Of a stretch of 64,000 nucleotides of DNA, positions 9,229 to 18,218 are shown in pieces. Numbering within the stretch: position 1 is the stretch's first letter; each line of letters starts with the position of its first letter. The stretch comes from Streptomyces davaonensis JCM 4913. Lineage in GTDB: Bacteria; Actinomycetota; Actinomycetes; Streptomycetales; Streptomycetaceae. The position numbers and the translations under genes were made by a program. The stretch lies in NCBI RefSeq assembly GCF_000349325.1, contig NC_020504.1, positions 8,598,326-8,662,325 on the forward strand, in the 5' to 3' direction. The notes under the pieces were generated by a model. That model was not told where the DNA came from. It saw only the letters and a program-made list of their open reading frames with translations, and did no database searches.

Positions 9229-10284
9229 CTACGCGCGGTCCGTCGGCGCGGAGCCGACGGGCGGACCGGAGGCGTCGGTGCGGGCGCACGTGTAGCCGAT
9301 CAGTCGGGACGGGGCAGCCTTCGCGGGCACGGTGGCTGCGTCTGCGCAGACGAACGTGTACGTCACCGACGTGCGGGGGATGCCGTGCAGCCAGGCGTTG
9401 TCGTCCTTGTCGGGGTTGATCTGGAGCCCGGAGTGCGCGACGGCGTCGGTCTGCGTGTGGGTGTGGGCGAAGAGCACCAGTGCGCCGCCGTCGCTGGTCT
9501 TCAGCGCGTAGGCGTCCGTGAAACGGTTGGTGCCCTCGGAGAAGACGGTGGTGCCCAACTTCCCGAACTTGCGGGTGGTTTCGTCGTGGACCTTGATCTG
9601 CTGCTGGCTGGCCTTGGTCGGGTCGAAGACCTTGGTGCCGGTGTTCCTTCCGCCGGTCGCGAAGTTGTCGATCACTGCGGTGCGCAGCAGGTTGGCGTCG
9701 GCCGCGAGCTGGTTGTTGCCGGTGGCGGCGACCGCGGTGGCGTAGCCGTTCTTGTCGAGTGCGATGTCCGGCAGTGTCTTGCTGTCGAGGTCGACGACGG
9801 AGACCAGCTCCCAGCGCTTGTTCTTCGGCTGCTCGGCGAAGACGGCGATGCGGCCCGGGTCCTTGCCCTTCTCGCCGGAGAGCGCGGCGGCGAACCAGCG
9901 GTCCTGGCCTGTGGTGAAGCGCGGGATGTACAGCTTGGCGCTGGAGGTGTCGTACGACCACGGCTTGTACGGCTTGCGGTCGGCCTTGGGCAGGCCCTCG
10001 GTCTCGGTGTAGTCGGAGACGGACATCGCATACAGCGGGCCGTCCTCGACGGTGTCGAGCAGGGTCCGGTCGCGCTGCGCGTTGGCCTCGTTGTTGATCT
10101 TCGAGTAGTTGGTGATGACGGCGCGGGCCTGCGCGTCACTGAGCGCGGCCACCGGCTTCGGCGCGGCGGGCGTAGCGGGGTTGTTCTTCGCGGACGGGGC
10201 GTCGTCGCTGCTGCAGGCGGTGGCGGCCACGGTGAGCAGCGCGGCACAGGCGAGCAGGGGAAGGGCGCGGCGGGCGGTGTGGAT
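9229..10284 (-). CDS. Predicted lipoprotein, apparent ATC start
   Basis: About 351 aa. Extending upstream of a GTG at 10230 gives a classic lipoprotein signal: Arg-rich n-region, hydrophobic ALPLLACAALLTVAATA and Cys at the lipobox (TAC-SSDD). The only start that includes it is ATC at 10282-10284, 7 nt after GGAG; the GTG would delete the signal. The mature protein has an Ala/Pro linker and repeated aromatic/Asp-rich segments (WFAAALSGEKGKD, NRFTDAYALKTSDGGALVLF). Extracellular, membrane-anchored; role unknown, possibly part of the transfer surface complex. Confidence 0.68.
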   Translation of the reverse strand: MHTARRALPLLACAALLTVAATACSSDDAPSAKNNPATPAAPKPVAALSDAQARAVITNYSKINNEANAQRDRTLLDTVEDGPLYAMSVSDYTETEGLPKADRKPYKPWSYDTSSAKLYIPRFTTGQDRWFAAALSGEKGKDPGRIAVFAEQPKNKRWELVSVVDLDSKTLPDIALDKNGYATAVAATGNNQLAADANLLRTAVIDNFATGGRNTGTKVFDPTKASQQQIKVHDETTRKFGKLGTTVFSEGTNRFTDAYALKTSDGGALVLFAHTHTQTDAVAHSGLQINPDKDDNAWLHGIPRTSVTYTFVCADAATVPAKAAPSRLIGYTCARTDASGPPVGSAPTDRA

Positions 10285-10316
10285 GGGTGTTCTCCAGGAT
10301 CTGGGTGGGGAAAGGA

Positions 10317-10874
10317 TCAGCGGCGGCGGGAGGTAGCAGAGCTGGGAGGGGTGACGGGGGTGGCGCTGGTCGCGCGGGGGCTGCGGTTCGGCGTCGGCGG
10401 AGCGGTGAGCCGGTCGGCCTCCTGATGGAGCCGGCCGCCGGCCTGGTTCAGCTGACGGCGTGTGCTGTCGATCCGGGCGTACAGCTGGGAGCGCTCGGAC
10501 TCGATGGCCGTGGTGCGCTGCGGGGAGCGGGGAAGAGAGCCGAGCTGGTGGAGGACGCCGGCGTGGGCGACGGCTTTGGCGAGGTCGGCCATGGCGTGCC
10601 CCAGGGCGCCCACCGTGAGCGTGAGCCGGGTGACCTGGCGGCGGGTGATGTCGGCTTCCGGGTTGCGACCGCGGTGCACGGTGCGCGCGGCGAAGGCTGC
10701 CGCGGTGGTGAGGTGGGTGATCAGTCCGGCGATGTCGCGAGTGCTGTCGTCGAGGTCATCGAGGTTGTCGACGCCGGAGTACACGGAGTCGGTGAGCGGC
10801 AGCTCGTCGGCCGCGTTGTGGATACGCTCGGCCAGCGAGTGCAGCTGGCTGACCGGGTCGTAATGGAAGGGCAG
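10317..10874 (-). CDS. Coiled-coil-like hypothetical protein, CTG start
   Basis: About 185 aa from a CTG at 10872-10874, 5 nt after AGGAG; no standard start fits the N-terminus PFHYDPVSQLHSLAERI. The body is almost all helix with heptad character (LITHLTTAAAFAARTVH; RSQLYARIDSTRRQLNQAG), then a Pro/Ser/Arg tail. Probably a structural or regulatory accessory protein of the operon. No family recognised. Confidence 0.6.
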   Translation of the reverse strand: MPFHYDPVSQLHSLAERIHNAADELPLTDSVYSGVDNLDDLDDSTRDIAGLITHLTTAAAFAARTVHRGRNPEADITRRQVTRLTLTVGALGHAMADLAKAVAHAGVLHQLGSLPRSPQRTTAIESERSQLYARIDSTRRQLNQAGGRLHQEADRLTAPPTPNRSPRATSATPVTPPSSATSRRR

Positions 10875-10911
10875 ATGGACTCCTGATCGTGTGCGGCGGG
10901 TGACGGCGCAG

Positions 10912-11685
10912 TCAGCGAGTTCGGGGGCCTGGACGGCCGGCCGGCGGTACGGCAGGAGCGTGTGACCCCGTGAGCGGGGACATCTGTGCTCTCGTGGCAG
11001 CCGCTTGACCTGGTGGTACGCGGCGACGGGGGGCTTCGCGCGGGGGTGAGGTGCTCGGCACCGCGTCGGGGGCGCCGAAGGGGTGCGAGCCGCCGAGGAG
11101 AAAGGGGTTGCCGTCGAGTTCGTCGAGCCATTTGAGGAGCTTGGGAAGGTTCTTGTCGGGCCCGTACGCGAGGTAGGTGCCGTCGGCGCTGTCGCAGCCG
11201 AACCACTCGGCGATCCCCAGACGGGACCGGGAGTTGACACGGCCCATGTGCACGCCCTTGCCGCGGGCCTTCGCCTCGCGGGCCAGCCGTTCGGCCACCG
11301 TGCCGAGTTTCCACTCGGTCGATCCGGCCAGGAAGAGGACGTCGAGGCTGTCCCAGGGCAGCAGCCCGGGTTTATCGCATCCGTCCTGTGCCGCGAAGGC
11401 CGCGGGGACGCCCAGCTCTCGGATGCGGGCCAGCCACGGCAGCGACTCGGTGAGGGTGCCGGCGGCGTCGAACGGCTGGTCCGGGGCGAGCGCCCACAGA
11501 CAGCGATCCGGCCCGTACCTCTCGATGGTTCGCGTCAGCCAGGCGAACCACGCTTCAGCGCCGGGCCAGTAGCGGCCCTTGCCGTCGCTGCCGAACTTGG
11601 AGTTGTCGCAGGCATACAGGGCGCCTTCGGGGATGCGGCTGCCTTGCGCGGGGGTGGTCATACAGCCGATGCGCCCCGCGCTCAT
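10912..11685 (-). CDS. TGT/DpdA-like TIM-barrel family protein
   Basis: 257 aa; the start may instead be ATG at 11661. Conserved blocks recall phage proteins annotated as queuine tRNA-ribosyltransferase-like or DpdA-like: LWALAPDQPFDA, AAFAAQDG, VLFLAGSTEWKLG, KGVHMGRVNSRSRL, FGCDSADGTYLAYGPD and NLPKLLKWLDEL. In phages such proteins are linked to 7-deazaguanine base exchange, but no preQ0 synthesis genes are in this window. The last 60 residues are low complexity. Family assignment is from memory of the motif pattern; activity is uncertain. Confidence 0.55.
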   Translation of the reverse strand: MSAGRIGCMTTPAQGSRIPEGALYACDNSKFGSDGKGRYWPGAEAWFAWLTRTIERYGPDRCLWALAPDQPFDAAGTLTESLPWLARIRELGVPAAFAAQDGCDKPGLLPWDSLDVLFLAGSTEWKLGTVAERLAREAKARGKGVHMGRVNSRSRLGIAEWFGCDSADGTYLAYGPDKNLPKLLKWLDELDGNPFLLGGSHPFGAPDAVPSTSPPREAPRRRVPPGQAAATRAQMSPLTGSHAPAVPPAGRPGPRTR

Positions 11686-11798
11686 CGCGGCCCGTATGTC
11701 AGGCCCCGAGGGAGTTCCGAGGTAGCGCAGTGTGCACCTTCCAGGCGGTGAGGTAGACCGTCATCCGGGCGAGGGCGAGGGCGAGGGCTAGGGCGCGG

Positions 11799-12566
11799 TC
11801 AGCGGTGATCGCTGTGGACGGCCGTGGGCAGCGAGGGCGGCAGCACGGCGGTCGTGGTCGGTGCGGCGTGGTGCAGGTTCACCCCGATGCCCTGCTCGGC
11901 GAGTCGGCGGGCGACTGCCGGAATTCGCAGAGCATGGCCGTCTTCGCCGTACGCAGCGGGCAGCAGGAAGGCTGCCTGGTGTGGGTGGTACTGGAATCCG
12001 TGTGCGTACAGCGTCATCCGCGCCTGCTCCGGCACGCTCCCGTACGGCGCTCCGAGGGCTCCGTCGTCGTACCAGGTCAGCGTCACCACTTGGGCAACCT
12101 GCGGCGGAGTCGGCCGGTGCGGGGGCTCGGGCTGCTCGGCCGCGTTTCGGCGTACGGCTTGCAGCGCTCGCTCGTAGCGGGGAAGGAGCCGGCGGGCGAT
12201 TCGGGTGGCGGCGCGTACGGGATCGTTGGGGACGGCGATGCCGTTCGGCTCGGCGACGCCGACGAAGTGGTGGGGCTTGACGCGGGCGTCGTTTGGTTCG
12301 AGTGGGGCTACGACGAACTGGTGAGGGTGCAGCGGACGGTCGGTGACGTAGAGGCGTCAGCCGCCGGGGCCGTGGAGGACGGCGTCGTGGGTGAGGACGA
12401 ACTCGCTGACCACCCAGTCGACATGACCGAGGTCCCAGAGCTGTTCGGCGATGGGGAACTGGTCTTTATAGGCGGCGTGGTGGTGGTATTCGCTGTTCCA
12501 GCTACCCGGCAGGCGGAAGGCCAGGTCGGTGGCGAAGGCGTTCAGGTCGGTGCGGGCTGGGGGCAT
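11799..12566 (-). pseudogene. Hypothetical GF-module protein interrupted by in-frame TGA
   Basis: An ATG at 12566 (GGGA upstream) opens NAFATDLAFRLPGSWNSEY and runs to HDAVLHGPGG, where TGA occupies 12357-12359. The same frame continues without another stop through RLYVTDRPLHPHQFVVAPLE to 11799. The two halves read as one protein of about 255 aa, so this is a nonsense mutation rather than a frameshift. The C-terminal part (YAHGFQYHPHQAAFLLP...RLAEQGIGVNLHH) resembles the GF/RLP module at 3.1-5.8 kb. The downstream half may still be made from a GTG at 12089. Confidence 0.6.
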
Positions 12567-12630
12567 GGGTTCCCGTTGGTGTGGGCTGAAAAGTCGCAGG
12601 TGGCAGCCGGTGCGGTCGGAATTCTTGGGG

Positions 12631-14145
12631 TCAGTGCATGCGGGCGTCGGTGTCGAAGAGCGCCAGCTCGTGGGGGTGCAGGAGGTGCTGCACGATGAAG
12701 CTGCGCCCGGCGACCTTCCAGAGCCCTCGGCCGCGGTTGAGGTGGGAGATCGCGTCGGCCTCCACCGACGTGAGCCCCAGCAGCGCTGCGGCAGCGTGGA
12801 GTTGGTCGGTCTCTTGGCGGTAGATGATCCGGGTGGAGCAGTCGGCGAGCAGGCCCTCGGCGAGTGCCCGACCGCGCGATCCGGCGTCGCCGGCGGTGAG
12901 CAGGTCGGACAGCCGGTGGATGACCATGAGGTTGGCGATGCCCAGGCCGCGGCTCAGCTTCCACTGGGACTGCATCCGCTGCAGCAGGCCGGGGTGGCGC
13001 ATCAGGCGCCAGGCTTCGTCGTAGACGATCCAGCGCCGGCCGCCGTTCGGGTCGGACAGCGCGGATTCCATCCACGCGGAGGCGCAGGTCATGGCGAGGA
13101 CGAGGGCGGTGTCGTCGCCGGATCCGCCCAGGCGGGACAGGTCGATGGTCAGCATGGGCGAGTTGGGGTCGAAGGCCACGGTGCTGGGGGCGTCGAACAT
13201 GCCGGCGAGGTCGCCGTGCACGAGGCGGCGCATGGCGTGAGCGAGATCGCGGGAGGCGTCGCCGAGACGGCCGGACATGACGCCGCCGACCCGGTCGAGT
13301 TCGTCGGGGTTGTTGAGGGTGGCGGCGATGTCGCCGAGCAGCGGGGTGCGTCCCCTCGCGGCGGCGCGGGCGACGACGGCGTCCAGGGCGACGTCGAGAC
13401 CGGTGTGCTCCATCGGCAGCAGGTCCCGCCCGAGCACGGTACGGGCCAGGGAACCGAGCAGCAGCAGGCGGCGCTTGCGGATCTCGCCCGCCCAGTCGGA
13501 CGCGGAGACACTGTTGGGCCGCGGTGCTGCGTCCAGCGGGTTGAGCTTGCCGGGCAGTCCCGGTCCGAGGGCGATGGAGGTGCCGCCCAACGCCTGTGCC
13601 ACGGGCGTCCATTCGCCCTTCGGGTCGCACGGGACGTATACGCGGTAGCCGAAGGCGATGGACCGCAGCGCGAAGCTCTTGGCGAGGGCGGACTTGCCCT
13701 GCCCGATCACGCCGGCCAGCAGGACGTTCGGGTTGGTGAAGCCCTCGATCTTGCCGTACAGCGCGAACGGATCGAAACAGAAGGACGCCTCCGCGTGGAC
13801 GTCGCGGCCGATGTAGATGCCCTCGGTGCCCAGGCCGCCCTCGGCGAGGAACGGGTACGCCCCGGACGCGGTGGCGGTGGTCATGCGGTGGGCAGGCAGC
13901 TTGATCTTGTTGTTATGGGAGGAAGCGGGGCCGGGGCGTCCGGCCGGCGGGAAGATCGGCGCCGGCATCTCGTGCTCGGCCGCGCCGGTGCCGCTGGTAT
14001 GGGCGGCAGCTTCCGTGCGTGCCTTCGCGGCGGCCTCGGCGAGCTGGCGGCGGGCGGCCTTGCGGGAGGCGCGATCGGTGCCGTGCGGGGTGAACAGCGG
14101 GCTGGCGCTGGCGCGGCGGGCTCGGCGAGCGGGCCGGTGACTCAT
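12631..14145 (-). CDS. VirB4/TraC-type conjugation ATPase
   Basis: 504 aa. After a basic, Ala-rich N-terminus of about 100 residues comes a RecA-like ATPase: Walker A GVIGQGKSALAK (about 140-150), Walker B RRWIVYDEAWRLM, a GIANLMVIHRLSDL segment and a C-terminal ADCSTRIIYRQ block. This matches the C-terminal half of VirB4-family motors, which energise T4SS assembly and transfer at the inner membrane. The VirB4 N-terminal half is replaced by the separate SCO6880-type gene nearby, a split known in actinobacteria. An ATG start is clear. Confidence 0.85.
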   Translation of the reverse strand: MSHRPARRARRASASPLFTPHGTDRASRKAARRQLAEAAAKARTEAAAHTSGTGAAEHEMPAPIFPPAGRPGPASSHNNKIKLPAHRMTTATASGAYPFLAEGGLGTEGIYIGRDVHAEASFCFDPFALYGKIEGFTNPNVLLAGVIGQGKSALAKSFALRSIAFGYRVYVPCDPKGEWTPVAQALGGTSIALGPGLPGKLNPLDAAPRPNSVSASDWAGEIRKRRLLLLGSLARTVLGRDLLPMEHTGLDVALDAVVARAAARGRTPLLGDIAATLNNPDELDRVGGVMSGRLGDASRDLAHAMRRLVHGDLAGMFDAPSTVAFDPNSPMLTIDLSRLGGSGDDTALVLAMTCASAWMESALSDPNGGRRWIVYDEAWRLMRHPGLLQRMQSQWKLSRGLGIANLMVIHRLSDLLTAGDAGSRGRALAEGLLADCSTRIIYRQETDQLHAAAALLGLTSVEADAISHLNRGRGLWKVAGRSFIVQHLLHPHELALFDTDARMH

Positions 14146-14191
14146 GACGGGGTGGCTTTCACGTGACGGAGTTCAGGACGCACAGCGCAGG

Positions 14192-14734
14192 TCAGACGCG
14201 CGGGGAGGCGCTGAACAGAAGCGGCTTGCGGTAGCCCGCGCCGTCTCCGGACCAGTCCAGCTCGATGTAGCCGTCCGCGAGGTACTGGTACCGGCCGCTG
14301 GCCTTGGTCTTGAGCGTTCCCGTCTTGTAGGAGCCGTTGCCGTTGCCGCTGCTGTGTTCGAGGGCGTGTTCCAGGTACGTGTAGTTGGCGTACTTCACGA
14401 CCGGGTCCGTGCCGGCGGTGGACTTCTTGGTCTGCAGGTGGAAGCGCGCCTTGTTGAAGGTGAGGCTGGTGTGCTGGGTGCTCGCGTAGGGGCCGTCCCA
14501 GTAGACCGTGGCGGTGGTGTAGATGTAGCCGCCGTTCCGCTTGGCGCAGAGCTGGACGTCGAAGTCCCAATTGTCGGAGTCCGGGCCGGTGTACGACGGG
14601 TCGTCGACCGTGTAGCTGCTGGTCGTGCAGTGATAGCTGGCGGCGGAAGCCGGCGCGGCGGAGGCCAGGGCCGCGGTGCCGGCGAGCGTGGCGACGATGA
14701 CGGCGGTGGAGGTGGAGCGCTTGAGCTTGCGCAT
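14192..14734 (-). CDS. Small secreted protein
   Basis: 180 aa with a Sec signal peptide: MRKLKRS, hydrophobic TAVIVATLAGTAALASA and cleavage near APASAA-SY. The mature part of about 150 residues is Tyr/Thr/Ser-rich, likely beta-structured, with two Cys (HCTTS and QLCAKRNGG) that could form a disulfide. No known domain. Sitting between two T4SS genes, it may be an extracellular component of the transfer machine (inference). Confidence 0.7.
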   Translation of the reverse strand: MRKLKRSTSTAVIVATLAGTAALASAAPASAASYHCTTSSYTVDDPSYTGPDSDNWDFDVQLCAKRNGGYIYTTATVYWDGPYASTQHTSLTFNKARFHLQTKKSTAGTDPVVKYANYTYLEHALEHSSGNGNGSYKTGTLKTKASGRYQYLADGYIELDWSGDGAGYRKPLLFSASPRV

Positions 14735-14756
14735 GCAGGGCCTTTCGGTGATGGGT

Positions 14757-15221
14757 CTACTGGGCGCAGGTAGTGGTGCGGCCGGGCACCGGGGTGTTGA
14801 GGTCGGCCGGTGTGGTCTTGCGGCGTACGACGTGGCTGGCGGCGAGGTGGCGTTGGCAGATGGTCAGGACGGGCGGTCCCTCGGGGAGGCGCTCGGGGTG
14901 GCATTCGGTGCCGGTCGCGTCCGCCACGGGCAGGAGGTGGAAGGCGTCGTGGACAGCCGCTGTGGCTTGCCACAGCCGGGTATGGGCGGTGGCGAGCTGT
15001 CGGCCGGCGGCAGGATGCGGGGGCCGGGTGGTCTCGGCGAGCTGGTCGAGCAGCTGGTGCAGCGCGGTCAGATGGGCATGCAGCACGTCGAGGTGCGCGC
15101 GGTCGGTGGCCGAGGCCGGGTGCGGGGCGCGCGGGGCGAGGGTGCGCGTGTGGTGGCGGATGCCGGCGCTGGCGGCCCGCAGGTACGGGTACGCGTCACC
15201 GACGGGAATGGCAGAGGTCAA
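14757..15221 (-). CDS. Hypothetical helical protein (possibly DUF6238)
   Basis: 154 aa, TTG start with GGGGAAAGG-type upstream sequence. Helical His/Ala-rich protein (LDVLHAHLTALHQLLDQLAE) ending with a possible metal site: TECHPERLPEG, ICQRHLAASH, TTTCAQ. Its position next to the SCO6880-type gene matches a small conserved gene in actinobacterial T4SS clusters; the family name is from memory and uncertain. Role unknown. Confidence 0.62.
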   Translation of the reverse strand: MTSAIPVGDAYPYLRAASAGIRHHTRTLAPRAPHPASATDRAHLDVLHAHLTALHQLLDQLAETTRPPHPAAGRQLATAHTRLWQATAAVHDAFHLLPVADATGTECHPERLPEGPPVLTICQRHLAASHVVRRKTTPADLNTPVPGRTTTCAQ

Positions 15222-15269
15222 AGGGGAAAGGTTCCTTCCTGCCGCGTCGGCGGGTGGCCGGTGCGGGGG

Positions 15270-16742
15270 CTACAGGGCGGTGCGGGCGAGCGGGAGGGCC
15301 CCGAGCGTGAATGCGTCGGGCTGTTGGAAGTTCAGGCGGCGAAGGTCGACTTGGGCGGTGACCGCGGCGGTTTCGATCTGCGCGCAGGCGGCGTCGAGGA
15401 GGGCGTCGGTTTCGGCGCTCACGGTGAGCAGTCCGGTCAGGGCGACGTCCGCGTGCCCGGCGATCAGCTGACGCTCGCGGGTTTTGACGTCCGCGTACTC
15501 GACGCTGTCGGCTTCGGAGTCGACCTGCCCGCGTCGCGACCGCTCGTTGGCGTCAGCGATGATCGCCGCCTTCTTGCGCTGCACGTCGCGCATCGCGGAC
15601 TCGAGCCCCTGGGGCACGTAGATGAGGGAGAGGGTGCGGCGGACTCCGGCGGTGAACATCAGCCCGTGGAGGAAGCCCGCCGAGGTTTCGGTGCGGGGCC
15701 AGTCCTCGACCCAGTAGGTGGCGTGCCGGGCGGAGTCGGTGGCCAGCCGGTCGTACTCCTCGACCTGCACGACAGGGCCGGCGGCGGCCGGGTCGGCTTT
15801 GGCGCGCCCGGACTCCGACCACTGCTGCAGGGCGGAGAGCGCCCCCGGGTCGTAGGCAGTGCGGATGACGGCCGCGATCTCGCGCGCCGAGAGCCAGCCG
15901 GTCACCATCAGCCCGGCGCTGCGCGCGGCCTGCGCGATCGAGCTGGTGGTCTGCTCCATCACGGTGAAGGCGCCCGGAAGTCCGCCGCCTGCCTGCGAGA
16001 TGAGGCGCTTGGCGGCTTTGAGGTCGAGGGAGATGGCCAGGTACGCCTCGTGCGGGGCGGCGGCCGGTCCGGCGGAGGCGACCAGTTCGCTGTAGACCTG
16101 TCCGGCCACCGGGGTCTCGGGGTAGCCCTGGCGGGTCCAGTGGCGGGCGAGGGTGTCGCCGCTGTCGGGGACGGTGCGCTCCAGGACCTGCACGGTGGCG
16201 ACGTGACCGGTGCGGGCGATGCCGGCAAGTGCCCGTCCCCACCCGGCGACGTTGTGGTTCTGCGTCGCGGGATCCAGCAGGGCGAAGGCGCGGCTGGAGA
16301 CGCGGGCGATGGCAGTCAGGGTCTGGTGGTGCGGGTCGTGGATGGCGGAGGCGCCGTTGGCGGAGTCGCCGGGGGCGACCACGCGCAGCGAGGCGGCGGT
16401 GCCGGGCAGGTGCAGGACGCCGTCCTGGCGGGGGCGGGTGACGGGCCGGGCGAGCCACAGGGTCTGTCCGGTGCGGCGCCGCTGCGCGAATCGCAGGACG
16501 ATCGGCGCCCAGTCGATCAGCGAGCGGCCGTGCCGACGGATGGCGACCAGGGCGGCGACCACGGCCCACAGCGGTGTCAAGGCGATGACACCGAGCAGGC
16601 CGGTGGATACCACCGTGCCAAGCAGGAGCGCCAACGCGCAGGAGACCAATACGAGTTGCGGCAAGGAGAGGCCGAGCAGGATGCCGCGCCGGGACCGGTG
16701 GGGGAATTTGACGGTGAGCGGTGTGACGGTGAGATCAGACAA
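15270..16742 (-). CDS. SCO6880-family T4SS protein (PrgI-like plus VirB4 N-like)
   Basis: About 490 aa from a TTG at 16742 (GGAA upstream; SDLTVTPLTVKFPHRSRRG). Two membrane segments lie near residues 25-75 (LSLPQLVLVSCALALLLG; VIALTPLWAVVAALVAI), as in PrgI/VirB3-type subunits, followed by a soluble domain resembling the VirB4 N-terminal region (WARPV-type start, VMEQTTSSIAQAARSAGL, GLMFTAGVRRTLSLIYVP). It complements the ATPase at 12631-14145. In the order of transcription it follows the VirB6-like gene. Probably an inner-membrane T4SS scaffold. Confidence 0.82.
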   Translation of the reverse strand: MSDLTVTPLTVKFPHRSRRGILLGLSLPQLVLVSCALALLLGTVVSTGLLGVIALTPLWAVVAALVAIRRHGRSLIDWAPIVLRFAQRRRTGQTLWLARPVTRPRQDGVLHLPGTAASLRVVAPGDSANGASAIHDPHHQTLTAIARVSSRAFALLDPATQNHNVAGWGRALAGIARTGHVATVQVLERTVPDSGDTLARHWTRQGYPETPVAGQVYSELVASAGPAAAPHEAYLAISLDLKAAKRLISQAGGGLPGAFTVMEQTTSSIAQAARSAGLMVTGWLSAREIAAVIRTAYDPGALSALQQWSESGRAKADPAAAGPVVQVEEYDRLATDSARHATYWVEDWPRTETSAGFLHGLMFTAGVRRTLSLIYVPQGLESAMRDVQRKKAAIIADANERSRRGQVDSEADSVEYADVKTRERQLIAGHADVALTGLLTVSAETDALLDAACAQIETAAVTAQVDLRRLNFQQPDAFTLGALPLARTAL

Positions 16743-17010
16743 GGGCCGTTCCGGGGGTGCGCGGGGCGGTGGCCGGGGCGGCACGCGGCGAAGGAGTGCG
16801 CGGCGCGTGCCGCCCCGGAGTCGGGCAGGGGCTACAGGCCGGCGGGCGGGGGCAGCGGTGTGCCGGTCTCGCCGGAGGTTCCGGCCGAGTTCGGTGCCGG
16901 CGGGGCGCCCTGCGGCGGGGGCGTGGAGGCGCCGGCGCCGGGCTGCGACATGAAGCCGCTGCCGCCGCTGGGCGCGGATGCGGCACTGCCGCCGCCTCCG
17001 GGCGCGCCGC

Positions 17011-18183
17011 CTACCTGACCGCTGGTGTGGTCGCTGGGGCTGGTCGGGGTGGCTGAACGGCCTTCTCCAGGCCGTTCTTTATCCCGTCGCCTCCGGAACC
17101 TGGGGAGCCTTGGCCTTCCTGGCCGCCGCCTCCGGTGGGGTTGGCGGCGATGTCGCCAGGGAATCCGCCGCCCGCGGCCTCGGGCCCGGCGGCGCCCGCT
17201 CCGGCTGCCGCGCCGCCCGTTCCGGCGGTGGCGACCGCGGCGGCGGCCTTGCGGGTGGCCTTCTCGGCGTGCTGCTTGGCGAGCTGGGCGCCTGCACCAC
17301 CGGCTCGGTGAATCGATTCTCCGTCCGTGCCCTCGGCCGCCCAGTGGACGAATTTGAAGGTGGCGTACGGGCAGAGCAGCACGAGCACCATGATCACGAT
17401 GCCTGCCATGACATCGGCGAGTGCGCCCAGGCCGTCCTTGGCCTCGGTCTTGCCCATGGCAGCGATGCCGAGCACGAAGATGATCGTCATCAGCAGTTTG
17501 CTGACGACGAGGGTGGCGGTGGCCTCGATCCAGCCGCGCCGCCAGCGGCGGGCGACCTCCCAGCCTCCGCCGGCGCCCGCGAAAACGGCGAGTGTGACCA
17601 TGACGAGGATGCCGACCTTGCGGACCATCATCACGCACCAGTAGAGGAACGCGCCGATGGCGGCACCGAGCCCGGCGAACACGGCGACCAGCCAGCCCAG
17701 GCCCGCCAAGGAGGGGATCTGGGAGACCTTCACGATGCGGCGTACGGCCGTTTCGATGGACAGGTGTGATGCCTTGAACAGGCCGGCGGACAGGGCGTCG
17801 ACCACTTCGATGGCGACGGTGGTCAGGGCGGTGGCGGCGAACGCGAAGATCACGCCCGAGGCGGTGCCGGTGAACGCCTGGGTGAGGGCCTGACCGTCGC
17901 GTTTGACGGCGGCCCGGATGAGCTGTGCGCAGAACGTCCCGACCAGGATGACCAGGCCGATCGGCAGCAGCATCTCGTAGTTGTCGCGGAACCATCCGGC
18001 GTTGAGGTCGACCTTGGTGGTGGCGTCGACCGCTTTGGCGGCCAGGTCGGCTGCGGCGGCGGCGAGTTCGCCGGCGCTCTTGGCCATCCAGTCGCCGATC
18101 GCCTTGCCGGGATCGGAGGCGAAGTCGACGGCGTCGCCGACGGCGCAGAGCTTGTCCGCTACGGGGAAGTCGCAGAAACCCAA
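17011..18183 (-). CDS. VirB6/TrbL-like (SCO6881-type) membrane protein, likely frameshifted C-terminus
   Basis: 390 aa as read, TTG start behind GGAGG. At least six hydrophobic segments between residues 65 and 280 (MLLPIGLVILVGTFCAQLI, GLGWLVAVFAGLGAAIGAFL, AGIVIMVLVLLCPYATF). The C-terminus is Ala/Gly-rich. The frame ends at 17011 soon after GLEKAVQPP, but the adjacent frame continues as a Pro/Gly/Ser-rich tail (SDHTSGQVGGAPGG onward) to 16832 with normal codon bias. One missing C in the run near 17057 would join them, giving about 450 aa. It forms the inner-membrane channel in VirB6-type systems. Confidence 0.8.
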   Translation of the reverse strand: MGFCDFPVADKLCAVGDAVDFASDPGKAIGDWMAKSAGELAAAAADLAAKAVDATTKVDLNAGWFRDNYEMLLPIGLVILVGTFCAQLIRAAVKRDGQALTQAFTGTASGVIFAFAATALTTVAIEVVDALSAGLFKASHLSIETAVRRIVKVSQIPSLAGLGWLVAVFAGLGAAIGAFLYWCVMMVRKVGILVMVTLAVFAGAGGGWEVARRWRRGWIEATATLVVSKLLMTIIFVLGIAAMGKTEAKDGLGALADVMAGIVIMVLVLLCPYATFKFVHWAAEGTDGESIHRAGGAGAQLAKQHAEKATRKAAAAVATAGTGGAAAGAGAAGPEAAGGGFPGDIAANPTGGGGQEGQGSPGSGGDGIKNGLEKAVQPPRPAPATTPAVR

Positions 18184-18218
18184 GGGAAGTTGACCTCCTT
18201 ATCTATCGGTGAGCTGGG

